Below are positions 1 to 9,259 of a stretch of DNA of 64,000 nucleotides, in pieces. The stretch spans positions 372,001 through 436,000 of the forward strand of contig NZ_JAAVVC010000002.1 in NCBI RefSeq assembly GCF_018449725.1, given 5' to 3'. This DNA comes from Pseudomonas sp. dw_612. GTDB lineage: Bacteria; Pseudomonadota; Gammaproteobacteria; Pseudomonadales; Pseudomonadaceae. How positions within the stretch are numbered: position 1 is the first letter of the stretch; each line of letters begins with the position of its first letter. The notes beneath the pieces were generated by a model. It was not told the DNA's origin. It saw nothing but the letters and a program-made list of their open reading frames with translations, and did no database searches. The translations under genes were made by a program, and so were the position numbers.

Positions 1-912
1 CTGCTCCAGCGTGGTTTGGGTAAAGTCATGGAATTTCACTTTGACGAACGGCTTGCCCGGCCGATAGCTGCTGTCGATGCGCGCCATGCGCCCGGCCAGG
101 GTTTCCAGGAGTTCAGGCAGCTTGTCCAGGCAACTCACCAGATCCGGCAGATCCACGTCGTAAGTATTTTCGACACTGATCGATTGCCGACGGTTGTCGT
201 TGTGCACCAGACGCTCATCGATCCCACGGGCCAGGCTCCAGAGTCGCTCGCCGAAACTGCCGAATTCGCGCACCAGCGCCAACTTGTCCCACTCACGCAA
301 ATGTGCGCAATCAATGATGCCGAGCCGGCCCAGTTTGTCGGCGGTCACCTTGCCCACGCCGTGCAGCTTGCTCACGGGTAAACCGCTGACAAAGTCCTCC
401 ACCTGATCCGGCGTGATCACGAACAGGCCGTTGGGCTTCTTCCAGTCACTGGCGATCTTGGCCAGGAACTTGTTCGGCGCCACGCCTGCCGAGACGGTGA
501 TGTGCAGTTGATTGGAAACCCGACGGCGGATGTCCTGGGCAATTCGCGTGGCACTGCCGCCAAAATGCGCGCTGTCCGACACGTCCAGGTACGCCTCATC
601 GAGGGAAAGCGGTTCGATCAGGTCGGTGTAATCGCTGAAGATCGTATGAATTTCCTTCGACGCTTCTCTATAAGCGTCCATCCGCGGCTTGACGATGGTC
701 AGGTCCGGGCACAGCTTCAAGGCATGCCCGGAAGACATCGCCGAACGCACGCCATAGGCCCGCGCTTCGTAATTGCAGGTGGCGATCACCCCGCGCCGGT
801 CCGCCGACCCGCCCACTGCCAATGGCTTGCCGGCCAGACGCGGGTCATCACGCATCTCGATGGCGGCGTAGAAGCAGTCACAGTCGACGTGGATGATTTT
901 GCGTTGAGTCAT
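1..912 (-). CDS. dinB: DNA polymerase IV, Y-family (3' end outside window)
   Basis: The protein is an error-prone translesion polymerase that extends mismatched or damaged primer termini. The minus-strand frame from the ATG at 912 is open to the window edge (304 codons). It begins with the Y-family active-site block DCDCFYAAIEM and carries the second catalytic block SLDEAYLDVS at about residues 100-110. The helix-hairpin-helix-like KLHGVGKVTADKLG and part of the little-finger domain follow. DinB proteins are usually about 350 residues, so roughly 50 C-terminal residues are missing here. A LexA box lies 69 bp upstream of the start, which fits SOS control. The gene is divergent from the tRNA/mprF block. 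Confidence 0.97.
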   Translation of the reverse strand, partial: MTQRKIIHVDCDCFYAAIEMRDDPRLAGKPLAVGGSADRRGVIATCNYEARAYGVRSAMSSGHALKLCPDLTIVKPRMDAYREASKEIHTIFSDYTDLIEPLSLDEAYLDVSDSAHFGGSATRIAQDIRRRVSNQLHITVSAGVAPNKFLAKIASDWKKPNGLFVITPDQVEDFVSGLPVSKLHGVGKVTADKLGRLGIIDCAHLREWDKLALVREFGSFGERLWSLARGIDERLVHNDNRRQSISVENTYDVDLPDLVSCLDKLPELLETLAGRMARIDSSYRPGKPFVKVKFHDFTQTTLEQ

Positions 913-980
913 ATAGAAGCAGTGTTCATGGCAGGGAAATGAAGTAATGACGAGCCGGATCGGCAGTATCTCACCGACAC

Positions 981-996
981 CTGTATATAGCACCAG
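981..996 (-). promoter_or_regulatory. LexA (SOS) box of dinB
   Basis: The sequence CTGTATATAGCACCAG fits the CTG-N10-CAG LexA consensus and lies 69 bp upstream of the dinB ATG. The other match in this window is ahead of recA at 22771-22786. The rest of the 300-bp gap between dinB and the first tRNA (913-1212) shows nothing else beyond the tRNA promoter. Confidence 0.8.
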
Positions 997-1171
997 TACT
1001 CTGAATCTTCTTCACCGGCTGTAGGAAAAGGGTAGATGAATTTATTTTCTCAATCGAATAACACCCACCGATAGAGCTGGAACCCTTGCCACACGTGCCT
1101 TCCAGCGCGGCAGCCCTTCCCTTTTTGCAGCTAAGCGATTGAACAGGAACAGGTTTTCTCTGAATTGAAGG

Positions 1172-1199
1172 TTGACACCCCAGCGTTCCTCTGTAGAAT
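1172..1199 (+). promoter_or_regulatory. Promoter of first tRNA-fMet
   Basis: A -35 TTGACA (1172-1177) and a -10 TAGAAT (1194-1199) are separated by 16 bp. A GC-rich discriminator follows and the tRNA starts 14 bp downstream. The arrangement is repeated almost exactly ahead of the second tRNA. Confidence 0.85.
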
Positions 1200-1212
1200 G
1201 CCGACACACAGA

Positions 1213-1289
<77 letters not shown>

Positions 1290-1299
1290 AATATCAAGA

Positions 1300-1327
1300 A
1301 AGGCTACTCGAAAGAGTGGCCTTTTTT
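1300..1327 (+). terminator. Terminator of tRNA-fMet copy 1
   Basis: A hairpin (AGGCTACTC, loop GAAA, GAGTGGCCT) is followed by a T-run, starting 11 nt after the tRNA 3' end. Confidence 0.8.
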
Positions 1328-1468
1328 GTGCGCGTCTGTTTTGTCGAAAGACATCGATCATCCGCGCGCAGACAGAAACAAGAAATCGTTCTGATTCCGA
1401 AACTTATCTCTCCCCCGTCACCGTTCGACGCTAATTCACGCTTATTTGACCTGATTCAGGATTAACCG

Positions 1469-1496
1469 TTGACACCCCGGCGTTCCGCTGTAGAAT
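1469..1496 (+). promoter_or_regulatory. Promoter of second tRNA-fMet
   Basis: TTGACA (1469-1474) and TAGAAT (1491-1496) are separated by 16 bp. It differs from the copy-1 promoter by only a few bases in the spacer. Confidence 0.85.
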
Positions 1497-1509
1497 GCCG
1501 CCACACAGA

Positions 1510-1586
<77 letters not shown>

Positions 1587-1592
1587 AACATC

Positions 1593-1624
1593 AAAAAAGG
1601 CTGCTCGAAAGAGTGGCCTTTTTT
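1593..1624 (+). terminator. Terminator of tRNA-fMet copy 2
   Basis: The hairpin AGGCTGCTC, loop GAAA, GAGTGGCCT is followed by six T. It corresponds to the terminator after copy 1. The 240 bp from here to mprF hold no further recognisable feature. Confidence 0.8.
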
Positions 1625-1863
1625 GTATCTGTTGAAAAAGTCCTTTCGCAACAATGATCTGTCACTGTGTAGTGAACCGTTCGGGATCACCAAGGCTCTG
1701 AGTTCAGACTATGCTCTGTGCCAGGCAGGCCCTCTACGACCGATGACGTGCCATCGCCGTAAACCGGTGAGAGGCGTTAATATTTGTGATTATTTTTTTC
1801 TACAGGGATTGGTAACTTGGCTCGATACCTCCATCCTGTCGCGCACAATCCAAGAGGTGATTG

Positions 1864-4506
1864 ATGCGCGCCAACTCGTCTGATCCACAAGACACCGTCA
1901 CAGCGACACAACCTATCAAGGCCGAGCGTTTGCGCCTGCTTGATCTGGTCAGCAAGTACCGTCAGCCCATAGGTCTTGCGGTCACCTTACTGTTGTTCGC
2001 TATCGCGCTGATTGCCTGTCGCCACCTGTTAAGCGAACTCGATCTGTATGCGCTCCACGACTCGATCCTGGAAGTGCCGAAACCCGCATTGATCGGCGCA
2101 TTGGGCGCGACCGTCGTCGGCTTCATCATTTTGCTGGGCTACGAATGGTCCGCCAGTCGCTATGCCGGCGTCACCCTGGCACCACGCGTGCTGGCCCTGG
2201 GCGGTTTCACCGCATTTGCCATCGGCAACGCCATCGGCCTGTCGATGCTGTCGGGTGGTTCGGTTCGCTACCGTTTATATGCGCGTCATGGTCTGGGGGC
2301 TGCCGACGTTGCCCACATGACGCTGTTCGCCAGCCTCTCACTCGGCTGCGCCCTGCCCCCACTGGCCGCTCTCGCGACCCTGAGCAACCTGCCTGCCGCC
2401 TCCGCCGCCCTGGGCCTCTCCGAGACCTTGCTCGGGGTGATTGCGGCCGCGGTGCTGTTGCTGACGACCGTGCTGGCCATCGGCATCTATCGCCGTCGCC
2501 TGCCGGATCAGCCTTACCCGGATAATCTGCTGGTCAAGGCCGGACGCCGCACGTTGCGTCTGCCGGGCCGCCGCCTGACGTTCCTGCAACTGGTGATCAC
2601 CGCCCTGGACGTGGCCGCCGCCGCGACCGTGCTTTATCTGTTGCTGCCGGAAGCTCCACCCTTTGGCGCCTTCTTGCTGGTCTATCTATTAGCGTTGGCA
2701 GCAGGCGTGCTCAGCCATGTGCCCGGCGGTGTCGGGGTATTCGAAGCGATTCTGCTGGCCGCGTTTGCCGATACCCTCGGCGCCGCGCCACTGGCCGCCG
2801 CCCTGCTCCTCTATCGACTGATTTATGTGGTGCTGCCCTTGCTGGTGGCCTGCGTGTTCCTTCTGATCAACGAAGGCCAGCGCCTGTTTCAGTCCCGTCA
2901 GTCGCTGCGGGCGGCTTCAGGTCTGGCGGCGCCGATCCTGGCGTTGCTGGTATTTCTGTCCGGCGTGGTGCTGTTGTTCTCCGGTGCGACTCCGGAAATC
3001 GATACACGCCTGGAACACATCGGTTTTCTGATTCCGCACCGTTTGGTTGATGCCTCGCACTTCGGCGCCAGCCTGATCGGCGTGCTGTGCCTGTTGCTGG
3101 CCCAAGGTCTGCGTCGACGGCTGTCGGCGGCGTGGATGCTGACCACCATTCTGCTGTTGGTCGGCGCCGTGCTGTCGCTGCTCAAGGGTTTCGACTGGGA
3201 AGAAGCCTGCCTGATGACCCTGACCGCGAGCCTGCTCGGGGTGTTCCGGCGGTCGTTCTACCGCGCCAGTCGCCTGACCGAACTGCCGTTCTCGCCGCTG
3301 TATCTGGTCGCCAGCCTGTGCGTGCTCGGCGCGTCGATCTGGCTGCTGCTGTTTGCCTATCAGGACGTTCCCTACAGCCATCAACTCTGGTGGCAGTTCA
3401 CCCTCGACGCGGATGCGCCACGTGGCTTGCGCTCGCTGCTGGGTGCGGCCGTGTTGCTGGTGGTGGTGTCGTTGACCTGGCTGCTGCGCACCGCGCGCCC
3501 GATCATTCATCTACCCACCCAGGACGAACTGGACCGCGCGGTAAAGATCCTCATGGCGTCGGCGCAACCCGATGGCGGCCTCGCGCTGACCGGTGACAAG
3601 GCGTTGCTGTTTCACCCCAACGACGAGGCGTTCCTGATGTACGCCCGTCGTGGCCGCAGCCTGGTGGCGTTGTACGACCCGATCGGCCCGACCCAGCAAC
3701 GGGCGGAAATGATCTGGCAGTTCCGCGACCTCTGCGACATCCACCACGCCCGCCCTGTCTTCTATCAAGTGCGCGCCGAGAACCTGCCGTACTACATGGA
3801 CATCGGCCTGACCGCGATCAAACTCGGCGAAGAAGCCCGGGTCGATCTGCATCGCTTTGATCTCGAGGCCAAGGGCAAAGAGATGAAGGACCTGCGCTAC
3901 ACCTGGAACCGTGGCACCCGTGACGGTCTGTCACTGGAGATCCACGAGCCAGGGCATGCGCCGATGGACGAGCTCAAGGTGATTTCCGATGCCTGGCTGA
4001 CCGGCAAGAACGTGCGCGAGAAAGGCTTCTCCCTCGGCCGTTTCAGCGATGACTACCTCAAGCACTTCCGCGTCGCGGTGATTCGTTTCGAAGGGCGCCC
4101 GGTGGCGTTCGCCAACCTGCTCGAGACCTACGGCCATGACTTGGCCAGCCTCGACCTGATGCGCGCGCACCCGGAAGCCCCCAAGCTGACCATGGAATTC
4201 ATGATGGTCGGCCTGATTCAACATTATAAAAATCATGGATACGCGCGTTTCAGCCTGGGCATGGTGCCATTGTCGGGTCTACAACCCCGTCGCGGTGCGC
4301 CACTGACCCAGCGTCTGGGCTCGATGGTTTTCCGCCGTGGTGAGCAGCTCTACAACTTCCAAGGCTTGCGCCGCTTCAAAGACAAATTCCAGCCTGACTG
4401 GGAACCCCGTTATATGGCCGTGCCCGCCGGACTCGATCCGCTGGTTGCCCTGGCCGATACTGCTGCCCTGATTGCGGGCGGCTTGACTGGATTGGTGAAA
4501 CGCTGA
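1864..4506 (+). CDS. mprF: Phosphatidylglycerol aminoacyltransferase / lysylphosphatidylglycerol-type flippase
   Basis: MprF proteins transfer an amino acid from aminoacyl-tRNA to membrane phosphatidylglycerol and flip the product outward, which lowers sensitivity to cationic peptides. The 880-residue product has the usual two-part design. An N-terminal half has about 14 hydrophobic segments (roughly residues 35-540), and a soluble C-terminal half (about 550-860) is the DUF2156/GNAT-like synthase domain. The ATG at 1864 follows the ribosome site AAGAGGTGA at 1852-1860. It overlaps virJ by 1 nt (TGATG), so the two are translationally coupled. The P. aeruginosa homologue PA0920 makes alanyl-PG. 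I infer alanine specificity here from relatedness and context; it is not visible in sequence. Confidence 0.95.
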   Translation: MRANSSDPQDTVTATQPIKAERLRLLDLVSKYRQPIGLAVTLLLFAIALIACRHLLSELDLYALHDSILEVPKPALIGALGATVVGFIILLGYEWSASRYAGVTLAPRVLALGGFTAFAIGNAIGLSMLSGGSVRYRLYARHGLGAADVAHMTLFASLSLGCALPPLAALATLSNLPAASAALGLSETLLGVIAAAVLLLTTVLAIGIYRRRLPDQPYPDNLLVKAGRRTLRLPGRRLTFLQLVITALDVAAAATVLYLLLPEAPPFGAFLLVYLLALAAGVLSHVPGGVGVFEAILLAAFADTLGAAPLAAALLLYRLIYVVLPLLVACVFLLINEGQRLFQSRQSLRAASGLAAPILALLVFLSGVVLLFSGATPEIDTRLEHIGFLIPHRLVDASHFGASLIGVLCLLLAQGLRRRLSAAWMLTTILLLVGAVLSLLKGFDWEEACLMTLTASLLGVFRRSFYRASRLTELPFSPLYLVASLCVLGASIWLLLFAYQDVPYSHQLWWQFTLDADAPRGLRSLLGAAVLLVVVSLTWLLRTARPIIHLPTQDELDRAVKILMASAQPDGGLALTGDKALLFHPNDEAFLMYARRGRSLVALYDPIGPTQQRAEMIWQFRDLCDIHHARPVFYQVRAENLPYYMDIGLTAIKLGEEARVDLHRFDLEAKGKEMKDLRYTWNRGTRDGLSLEIHEPGHAPMDELKVISDAWLTGKNVREKGFSLGRFSDDYLKHFRVAVIRFEGRPVAFANLLETYGHDLASLDLMRAHPEAPKLTMEFMMVGLIQHYKNHGYARFSLGMVPLSGLQPRRGAPLTQRLGSMVFRRGEQLYNFQGLRRFKDKFQPDWEPRYMAVPAGLDPLVALADTAALIAGGLTGLVKR

Positions 4507-5804
4507 TGATTCAACGCTCCTTGCGGTACGTACTGGCCACACTGGTAGTGCTGGCCCTGATTGTCGGTGGCGGTTACTGGTACCTGAAACGCCCTGCCCC
4601 GGAACCGGCCCTCGAACGGCTGACGCCGGCCGACGGCACCGTCATGACCCGAGTGATCCCTGGCACCACGCCAAAGGCCCAAGTGCTGGTGGCGGTGACT
4701 GACGAACAGAAACTCAATGACCAGCAACTGAAAACCCTGAGCCGTAGCGCCTCGGCGCAGATCGTCCAAGTGATTCTGCCCAAAGATTGCTTGCTGCAAA
4801 GCCGCGCCCTGCAATCCGGTCTGCGAGAGCTGAAAGGCCCGGCGACCCTGGTCAGCGGCATCGGCCCTGGCGCCGTGCTGGCCTGGCGCTGGTTGTCCGA
4901 GCAGAAGAACGACAAGGCCCAGGCCGTGTCGGTAGACCTGGCCCTGGAAAAAGGTGGCTGCACGCACCTGCTGCCGAAAAGCGCCGCTCACGGCCACTGG
5001 CTGGTGGCCTGGAACGACAACCCGGATGACGCCAGCGCAGGTTTCGTGCGCGACCAACCCAACGCCGAAACCAGCATCAGCGACTACGACATCAACCTGC
5101 CGCAAGTGCTGAACAACGAACTGCGCAAAATTCTGGTTGGTGGTGATAAAGCCGCTGGCGGTCTGCAGATTCCAGTGGTTGAAGTCCCGGCCGGTCAGGC
5201 CAAGGACACCGTCACCCTGTTCCTGTCCGGTGATGGCGGCTGGCGTGACCTCGACCGCGACGTGGCGGGCGAAATGGCCAAGATCGGCTACCCGGTGGTC
5301 GGCATCGACACCCTGCGCTACTACTGGCAGCACAAAAGCCCGGAGCAGAGCGCCCTGGACCTCGCCGAACTGATGCAGCACTACCGCCAGAAATGGGGCA
5401 CCAAGCGCTTCATCCTGACCGGTTACTCGTTCGGCGCCGACGTCCTGCCAGCGATCTACAACCGCTTGGCGGAATCGGAGCAGCAACGGGTCGACGCAAT
5501 CATCCTGCTGGCCTTCGCCCGCACCGGCAGCTTCGAAATCGAAGTTGAAGGCTGGCTCGGCAACGCCGGCAAAGAAGCCGCCACCGGCCCGGAAATGGCC
5601 AAACTGCCTGCCGATAAAGTGGTGTGCATCTACGGTGAAGAAGAGGTCGACGAGAGCGGCTGCACCGACAAGACCGCCGTGGGCGAGGCGGTGAAGCTGC
5701 CTGGTGGACACCACTTCGATGAGAACTACCCGGCGCTTGCACAGCGGTTGGTGGACATCATCGTGAAGCGTCAGGCCAAGGAAGAGGCGACGGCTCAAGA
5801 GTGA
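4506..5804 (+). CDS. virJ: AcvB/VirJ-family periplasmic lipase/hydrolase (likely alanyl-PG hydrolase)
   Basis: This 432-residue protein starts with a single membrane anchor or signal segment (residues about 8-27). Its C-terminal alpha/beta-hydrolase domain carries SGDGGW near residue 240 and the nucleophile elbow GYSFGAD near residue 308. The N-terminal half is the partly degenerate duplicated VirJ domain. In P. aeruginosa the orthologue PA0919, in operon with mprF, hydrolyses alanyl-PG in the periplasm. The 1-nt overlap with mprF here indicates the same synthesis/turnover pair. A terminator follows directly. The family call is firm; substrate is by analogy. Confidence 0.9.
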   Translation: MIQRSLRYVLATLVVLALIVGGGYWYLKRPAPEPALERLTPADGTVMTRVIPGTTPKAQVLVAVTDEQKLNDQQLKTLSRSASAQIVQVILPKDCLLQSRALQSGLRELKGPATLVSGIGPGAVLAWRWLSEQKNDKAQAVSVDLALEKGGCTHLLPKSAAHGHWLVAWNDNPDDASAGFVRDQPNAETSISDYDINLPQVLNNELRKILVGGDKAAGGLQIPVVEVPAGQAKDTVTLFLSGDGGWRDLDRDVAGEMAKIGYPVVGIDTLRYYWQHKSPEQSALDLAELMQHYRQKWGTKRFILTGYSFGADVLPAIYNRLAESEQQRVDAIILLAFARTGSFEIEVEGWLGNAGKEAATGPEMAKLPADKVVCIYGEEEVDESGCTDKTAVGEAVKLPGGHHFDENYPALAQRLVDIIVKRQAKEEATAQE

Positions 5805-5821
5805 TCTAAGCCCCGCCGAAC

Positions 5822-5859
5822 AAAAAGCCCCCGCAGCCGTTTGGTTGCGGGGGCTTTTT
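5822..5859 (+). terminator. Terminator of mprF-virJ
   Basis: The stem AAAGCCCCCGCA...TGCGGGGGCTTT has a long loop and ends in a T-run. It starts 18 nt after the virJ stop and works on both strands. Confidence 0.85.
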
Positions 5860-5890
5860 CATTCCAGCCGTCACACTACCAATCCCCCCC

Positions 5891-5996
5891 TGTGGGAGCG
5901 AGCTTGCTCGCGAAGAGGCCGTGTCAGTCGACATCATTGTTGGGTGACGCACCGCTTTCGCGAGCAAGTCGAATTGCCCCACTGCCGCTCCCACAG
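5891..5996. repeat. REP pair (REPIN), one arm expanded
   Basis: Inverted REP arms flank a spacer: TGTGGGAGCGAGCTTGCTCG at 5891 and a right arm ending CCGCTCCCACAG. The right arm has about 15 extra bases between the GCGAGCAAG core and the CTCCCACAG end compared with the other copies in the window. The remainder of the gap up to 6085 holds nothing recognisable. Confidence 0.85.
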
Positions 5997-6085
5997 AGGA
6001 CCTTCAATATCTTCAGGACGAGGCAAGGTCCAGCCTCTTCAGAGGGGCCAGATGATAGATAGGACTCGAATGCACCATAGCTCAC

Positions 6086-6274
6086 TTAATTTTCCTTCGC
6101 GTATCGAGCTCGCATCTCTTCGTGACTGACCATCGCATCGACCGGTTCAAACCTCATAAGCCGCTCATGGACCACAGCGTCCAATCGCAGATCATCATGC
6201 TCGTCCAACAATTCCTCGTTCACTTCAACATTACAAATCGTCGCCACTTCCGCCATTAAACTCTCACTTACCAT
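6086..6274 (-). CDS. Small acidic protein, possible orphan antitoxin
   Basis: This 62-residue product is acidic and ends in VSHEEMRARYAKEN. A C-terminal V(S/P)HEE motif is common in small stability-determinant and type II antitoxin proteins. The first ATG is at 6274. An internal ATG at 6256, preceded by GTGAGAG, may be the real start and would give 56 residues. No partner toxin ORF is present on either side: downstream are only the REP element and the virJ terminator, and upstream is non-coding. It could be a TA remnant or a non-TA regulator. I do not recognise it with certainty. Confidence 0.5.
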   Translation of the reverse strand: MVSESLMAEVATICNVEVNEELLDEHDDLRLDAVVHERLMRFEPVDAMVSHEEMRARYAKEN

Positions 6275-6599
6275 CGTGGTGTTCGCCGTTTTTTATACGC
6301 AAAATATTGCGTCGAATTGAACCTGGACCTAGCAGCAAAACATCAGCAAAAAAAAAGCCCAAGGCCGTAGCTGTCCTCAGTCCTAGGACAAAGGACAGTC
6401 ACTAACCGAGGCCGAATGAAAAATCAATCGACACCTCCACTGATCAAGCGCTCCGACAGCCTATAAACTCTCTCGCCATTCAGTTTCATTCGCTGAACGA
6501 TGCCGAAATATCAGATGACGCCCACAGACCTTGTAGGCAAACTCCGAATCGTTCTTTTTAGGCACTTTGATGCCTTGTTGCGCTTTTCTTCGACGGGAT
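6275..6599. other. Non-coding stretch with one hairpin, possible minus-strand transcript end
   Basis: No gene is supported here. A perfect inverted repeat CTGTCCT (6371-6377) / AGGACAG (6392-6398) encloses a second palindrome, GTCCTAGGAC. On the minus strand the hairpin is followed 14 nt later by a run of nine T (A at 6348-6356), which resembles an imperfect intrinsic terminator. It could end an unannotated minus-strand RNA. Confidence 0.3.
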
Positions 6600-6841
6600 A
6601 ACCTCCGGACGTCGCTGACCATTCAGCGATCGGGTGTGGTAACCCGACGAAACCAGCGCAACAGCGCTTTCATCACGAATACAGGCATTTTTATGCCTGC
6701 GATTTCGAGTTATGGCAGCTGTGCGTGGGACGCCCCCGGGCGTGCCGGTTTCCTTGGTTCCCGGTTTACCACCCTGCGTACAGCTGCCTCCCTTTCGTGT
6801 GGTAACGAAGGTCGCAGCTCCTTGAACCCAGGAGTTAAACC
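6600..6841 (+). promoter_or_regulatory. Structured leader RNA with Shine-Dalgarno-masking hairpin
   Basis: The roughly 240 nt ahead of the gene at 6842 hold several perfect stems. CAGGCAT/ATGCCTG pairs 6682-6688 with 6693-6699 over a T4 loop. GGCAGCTGT (6714-6722) pairs with ACAGCTGCC (6780-6788). Inside that, ACGCC/GGCGT (6730-6743) forms a small hairpin. Near the start codon, CTCCT (6818-6822) is complementary to the ribosome site AGGAG (6830-6834). GCAGCT at 6815-6820 can also pair with AGCTGC at 6782-6787, so two mutually exclusive folds are possible. This is sequence-level evidence for translational control; the ligand or trigger is unknown. Confidence 0.6.
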
Positions 6842-7168
6842 ATGACCAAAACTGATTCGTCCGCCCCATCAGATCTGAAAACCATCGGCTTCACCCCCGT
6901 CATCTACTGCTCGAACCAGGCGTTATTCAACGTCCGAGCCGGCATCCCCATCGTCGACGCATTGTCACAAGCCTCCGACCTGTTGTACCTCGCCAAATCC
7001 TTCGCCGAAGAAGCCGCCTACACCAAAGACACCGACCGCCGTGCCTGGGCAGCGCATTATCTGACGGCAATGGGCAAGGCTGTGATTGATGATGTGGTGA
7101 AGGTACTGACGCCGCGACCTGCGCGCACGAAGACTCAGTCTGAAGAAGAGCTGCCTGAAAGCAACTAA
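6842..7168 (+). CDS. DUF3077/DUF6124-like small protein
   Basis: This is a 108-residue soluble protein with a central helical region (FNVRAGIPIVDALSQASDLL...) typical of a Pseudomonas-restricted DUF family; I place it as DUF3077-like from memory. No signal peptide or membrane segment is visible, and function is unknown. It is a single-gene unit. Its ATG sits 7 nt after AGGAG, which is part of a masking hairpin in the structured leader. A REP pair lies between it and the kup terminator, so it may lack its own classical terminator. Confidence 0.75.
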   Translation: MTKTDSSAPSDLKTIGFTPVIYCSNQALFNVRAGIPIVDALSQASDLLYLAKSFAEEAAYTKDTDRRAWAAHYLTAMGKAVIDDVVKVLTPRPARTKTQSEEELPESN

Positions 7169-7182
7169 CACCGCGAAACCCT

Positions 7183-7272
7183 TGTGGGAGCGGGCTTGCT
7201 CGCGAAGGCGTGGTGTCAGTCGATATCATGGTTGCTGGCACACCGCCTTCGCGAGCAAGCCCGCTCCCACAG
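7183..7272. repeat. REP pair (REPIN)
   Basis: Two inverted REP arms (TGTGGGAGCGGGCTTGCTCG and its reverse complement) flank a short AT-richer loop. It lies 15 nt after the preceding stop codon. Confidence 0.9.
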
Positions 7273-7309
7273 GGGATCTTCATTGCACCGGCAGAATGTG
7301 GCCAGACAC

Positions 7310-7350
7310 AAAAAAGCCCCCGCCACCTTCACGGCAACGGGGGCTTTTTG
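7310..7350 (-). terminator. Terminator of kup
   Basis: AAAAAGCCCCCG...CGGGGGCTTTTT is a strong stem with T-runs on both strands, 8 nt beyond the kup stop. Confidence 0.85.
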
Positions 7351-7357
7351 ACAATGC

Positions 7358-9259
7358 TTACATCTCTACCTGCGTCCCCAACTCAATCACCCTATTCAGC
7401 GGCAGATTGAAGAAGCGCAAATTGCCGTTGGCGTTCTGCAACATGAAGGCAAACAGCGCCTCGCGCCAGCGGGCCATGCCTTCGAGTTTGGAGGCGATGA
7501 CGGTTTCGCGGCTGAGGAAGTAGGTGGTGCGCATCGGGCTGAAGTCCAGGTCGTCGAGATGGCACAGTTTCAGCGCTTGCGGCACGTCCGGTTCGTCAAC
7601 GAAGCCGAAGTGCAGGATCACCCGGAAGAAGCCTTCGCCGTAGGAATCCACCTCGAAGCGCCGGGAGGCCGGAACGCGCGGAATGTCTTCGTAGACCACG
7701 GTCAGCAACACCACTTGTTCATGCAACACCTGGTTGTGCAGCAGGTTGTGCAACAGCGCGTGGGGCACGGCGTCCGGGCGCGCGGTCAGGAACACGGCGG
7801 TGCCCTGGACGCGATGCGGGGGTTGCACGCGGATACTGCTGATGAAGATCGGCAGCGGCAGTCCGCCTTCGTCGAGACGCTCGACCAGCAGTTGCTTGCC
7901 GCGTTTCCAGGTGGTCATCAGCACGAACAGCACGATACCGGCGATCACCGGGAAGGCCCCGCCCTGGACGATTTTCGGCACGTTGGCGGCGAAGTACAGA
8001 CCGTCGACCAACAGGAAACCGATCGACAGCGGCACCGCGAGGATCGGCGGCCATTTCCACAGCAGCAACATCACCGCCGACACCAGGATGGTCGTCATCA
8101 GCATCGTCCCGGTCACCGCCACGCCGTAGGCCGAGGCCAGAGCGCCGGAGGATTCGAAGCCGATCACCAGCAGGATCACACCGACCATCAGCGACCAGTT
8201 CACGGCGCCGATGTAGATTTGGCCCTGTTCAGCACTGGAGGTGTGGCGAATGTGCATGCGCGGAATGTAACCGAGCTGGATCGCCTGGCGGGTCAGGGAG
8301 AACGCACCGGAAATCACAGCCTGGGAAGCAATCACCGTGGCCATGGTCGACAGACCGACCAGCGGGATCAACGCCCAGCTCGGCGCCAACAGGTAGAACG
8401 GGTTGCGCGCGGCTTCCGGGTCGCCGAGCAGCAACGCGCCTTGGCCGAAGTAGTTGAGCACCAGCGCCGGCAGCACGAGGATGAACCAGGCACGGGCAAT
8501 CGGTTTGCGGCCGAAGTGGCCCATGTCGGCGTACAGCGCTTCGGCGCCGGTCAGTGCCAGCACCACCGCGCCGAGAATCGCCACGCCCATGCCCGGGTGC
8601 ACGATGAAGAAGCGCACGCCCCACACCGGGTTCATCGCCTGCAGCACTTCCGGGTGCTGGAGGATGCCATAGACACCCAAGGCACCCAGCACCACAAACC
8701 ACGTCACCATGATCGGACCGAACAGAATGCCAATGCGCGCGGTGCCGTGGCTCTGAATCAGGAACAGCGCCACCAGCACGACCAACGACAGCGGCACCAC
8801 CCAATGGTCGATGCCATCGAATGCCAGCCCCAGGCCTTCAATCGCCGAGAGCACGGAAATCGCCGGGGTGATCATGCTGTCGCCATAGAACAGCGCCGCG
8901 CCGATCAGCCCACAGACCACCAGCAAGGCACGCAGCTTCGGGTGCCCCGCCGCCGCCCGCCGCGCCAGCGCAGTGAGGGCCATGATCCCGCCTTCGCCCT
9001 GGTTGTCGGCGCGCAGCACGAACATCATGTACTTGAATGAAACGACCCAGATCAGCGACCAGAAGATCAATGCCAGAATGCCCAACACGCCGTCATGGTT
9101 GACCGGTACGCCATAGGCGCCGGAAAACACTTCCTTGAGGGTGTACAGCGGACTCGTGCCGATGTCGCCGTAAACCACCCCGACCGCCGCAACCAGCATA
9201 CCGATCGGTTTTGCTGCCGAATGCTCGGCGCCCGCCGTCTGACTACTTGCCTGCCCCAT
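7358..9259 (-). CDS. kup: Low-affinity potassium/proton symporter Kup
   Basis: This 633-residue polytopic inner-membrane protein imports K+ with protons. The N-terminal signature [19 protein letters not shown] lies near residues 27-45. About 12 hydrophobic segments fill residues 20-460, and a soluble C-terminal domain of about 170 residues follows, the usual Kup layout and length. The ATG at 9259 is the first in-frame methionine. The gene is monocistronic and divergent from rimO. The 290-bp intergenic region shows no recognised operator. Confidence 0.96.
   Translation of the reverse strand: MGQASSQTAGAEHSAAKPIGMLVAAVGVVYGDIGTSPLYTLKEVFSGAYGVPVNHDGVLGILALIFWSLIWVVSFKYMMFVLRADNQGEGGIMALTALARRAAAGHPKLRALLVVCGLIGAALFYGDSMITPAISVLSAIEGLGLAFDGIDHWVVPLSLVVLVALFLIQSHGTARIGILFGPIMVTWFVVLGALGVYGILQHPEVLQAMNPVWGVRFFIVHPGMGVAILGAVVLALTGAEALYADMGHFGRKPIARAWFILVLPALVLNYFGQGALLLGDPEAARNPFYLLAPSWALIPLVGLSTMATVIASQAVISGAFSLTRQAIQLGYIPRMHIRHTSSAEQGQIYIGAVNWSLMVGVILLVIGFESSGALASAYGVAVTGTMLMTTILVSAVMLLLWKWPPILAVPLSIGFLLVDGLYFAANVPKIVQGGAFPVIAGIVLFVLMTTWKRGKQLLVERLDEGGLPLPIFISSIRVQPPHRVQGTAVFLTARPDAVPHALLHNLLHNQVLHEQVVLLTVVYEDIPRVPASRRFEVDSYGEGFFRVILHFGFVDEPDVPQALKLCHLDDLDFSPMRTTYFLSRETVIASKLEGMARWREALFAFMLQNANGNLRFFNLPLNRVIELGTQVEM

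Noticed and set aside
6567..6845. 92-codon plus-strand ORF through the structured leader, ending at the start of the DUF gene
   Set aside because: The sequence is better explained as a folded leader RNA; the ORF has poor composition and no ribosome site. Similar ORFs may be annotated elsewhere as hypothetical proteins.
7559..9040. 493-codon plus-strand ORF antisense to kup
   Set aside because: It is a shadow of a clear membrane transporter gene with a His/Gln/Arg-rich, non-protein-like composition.
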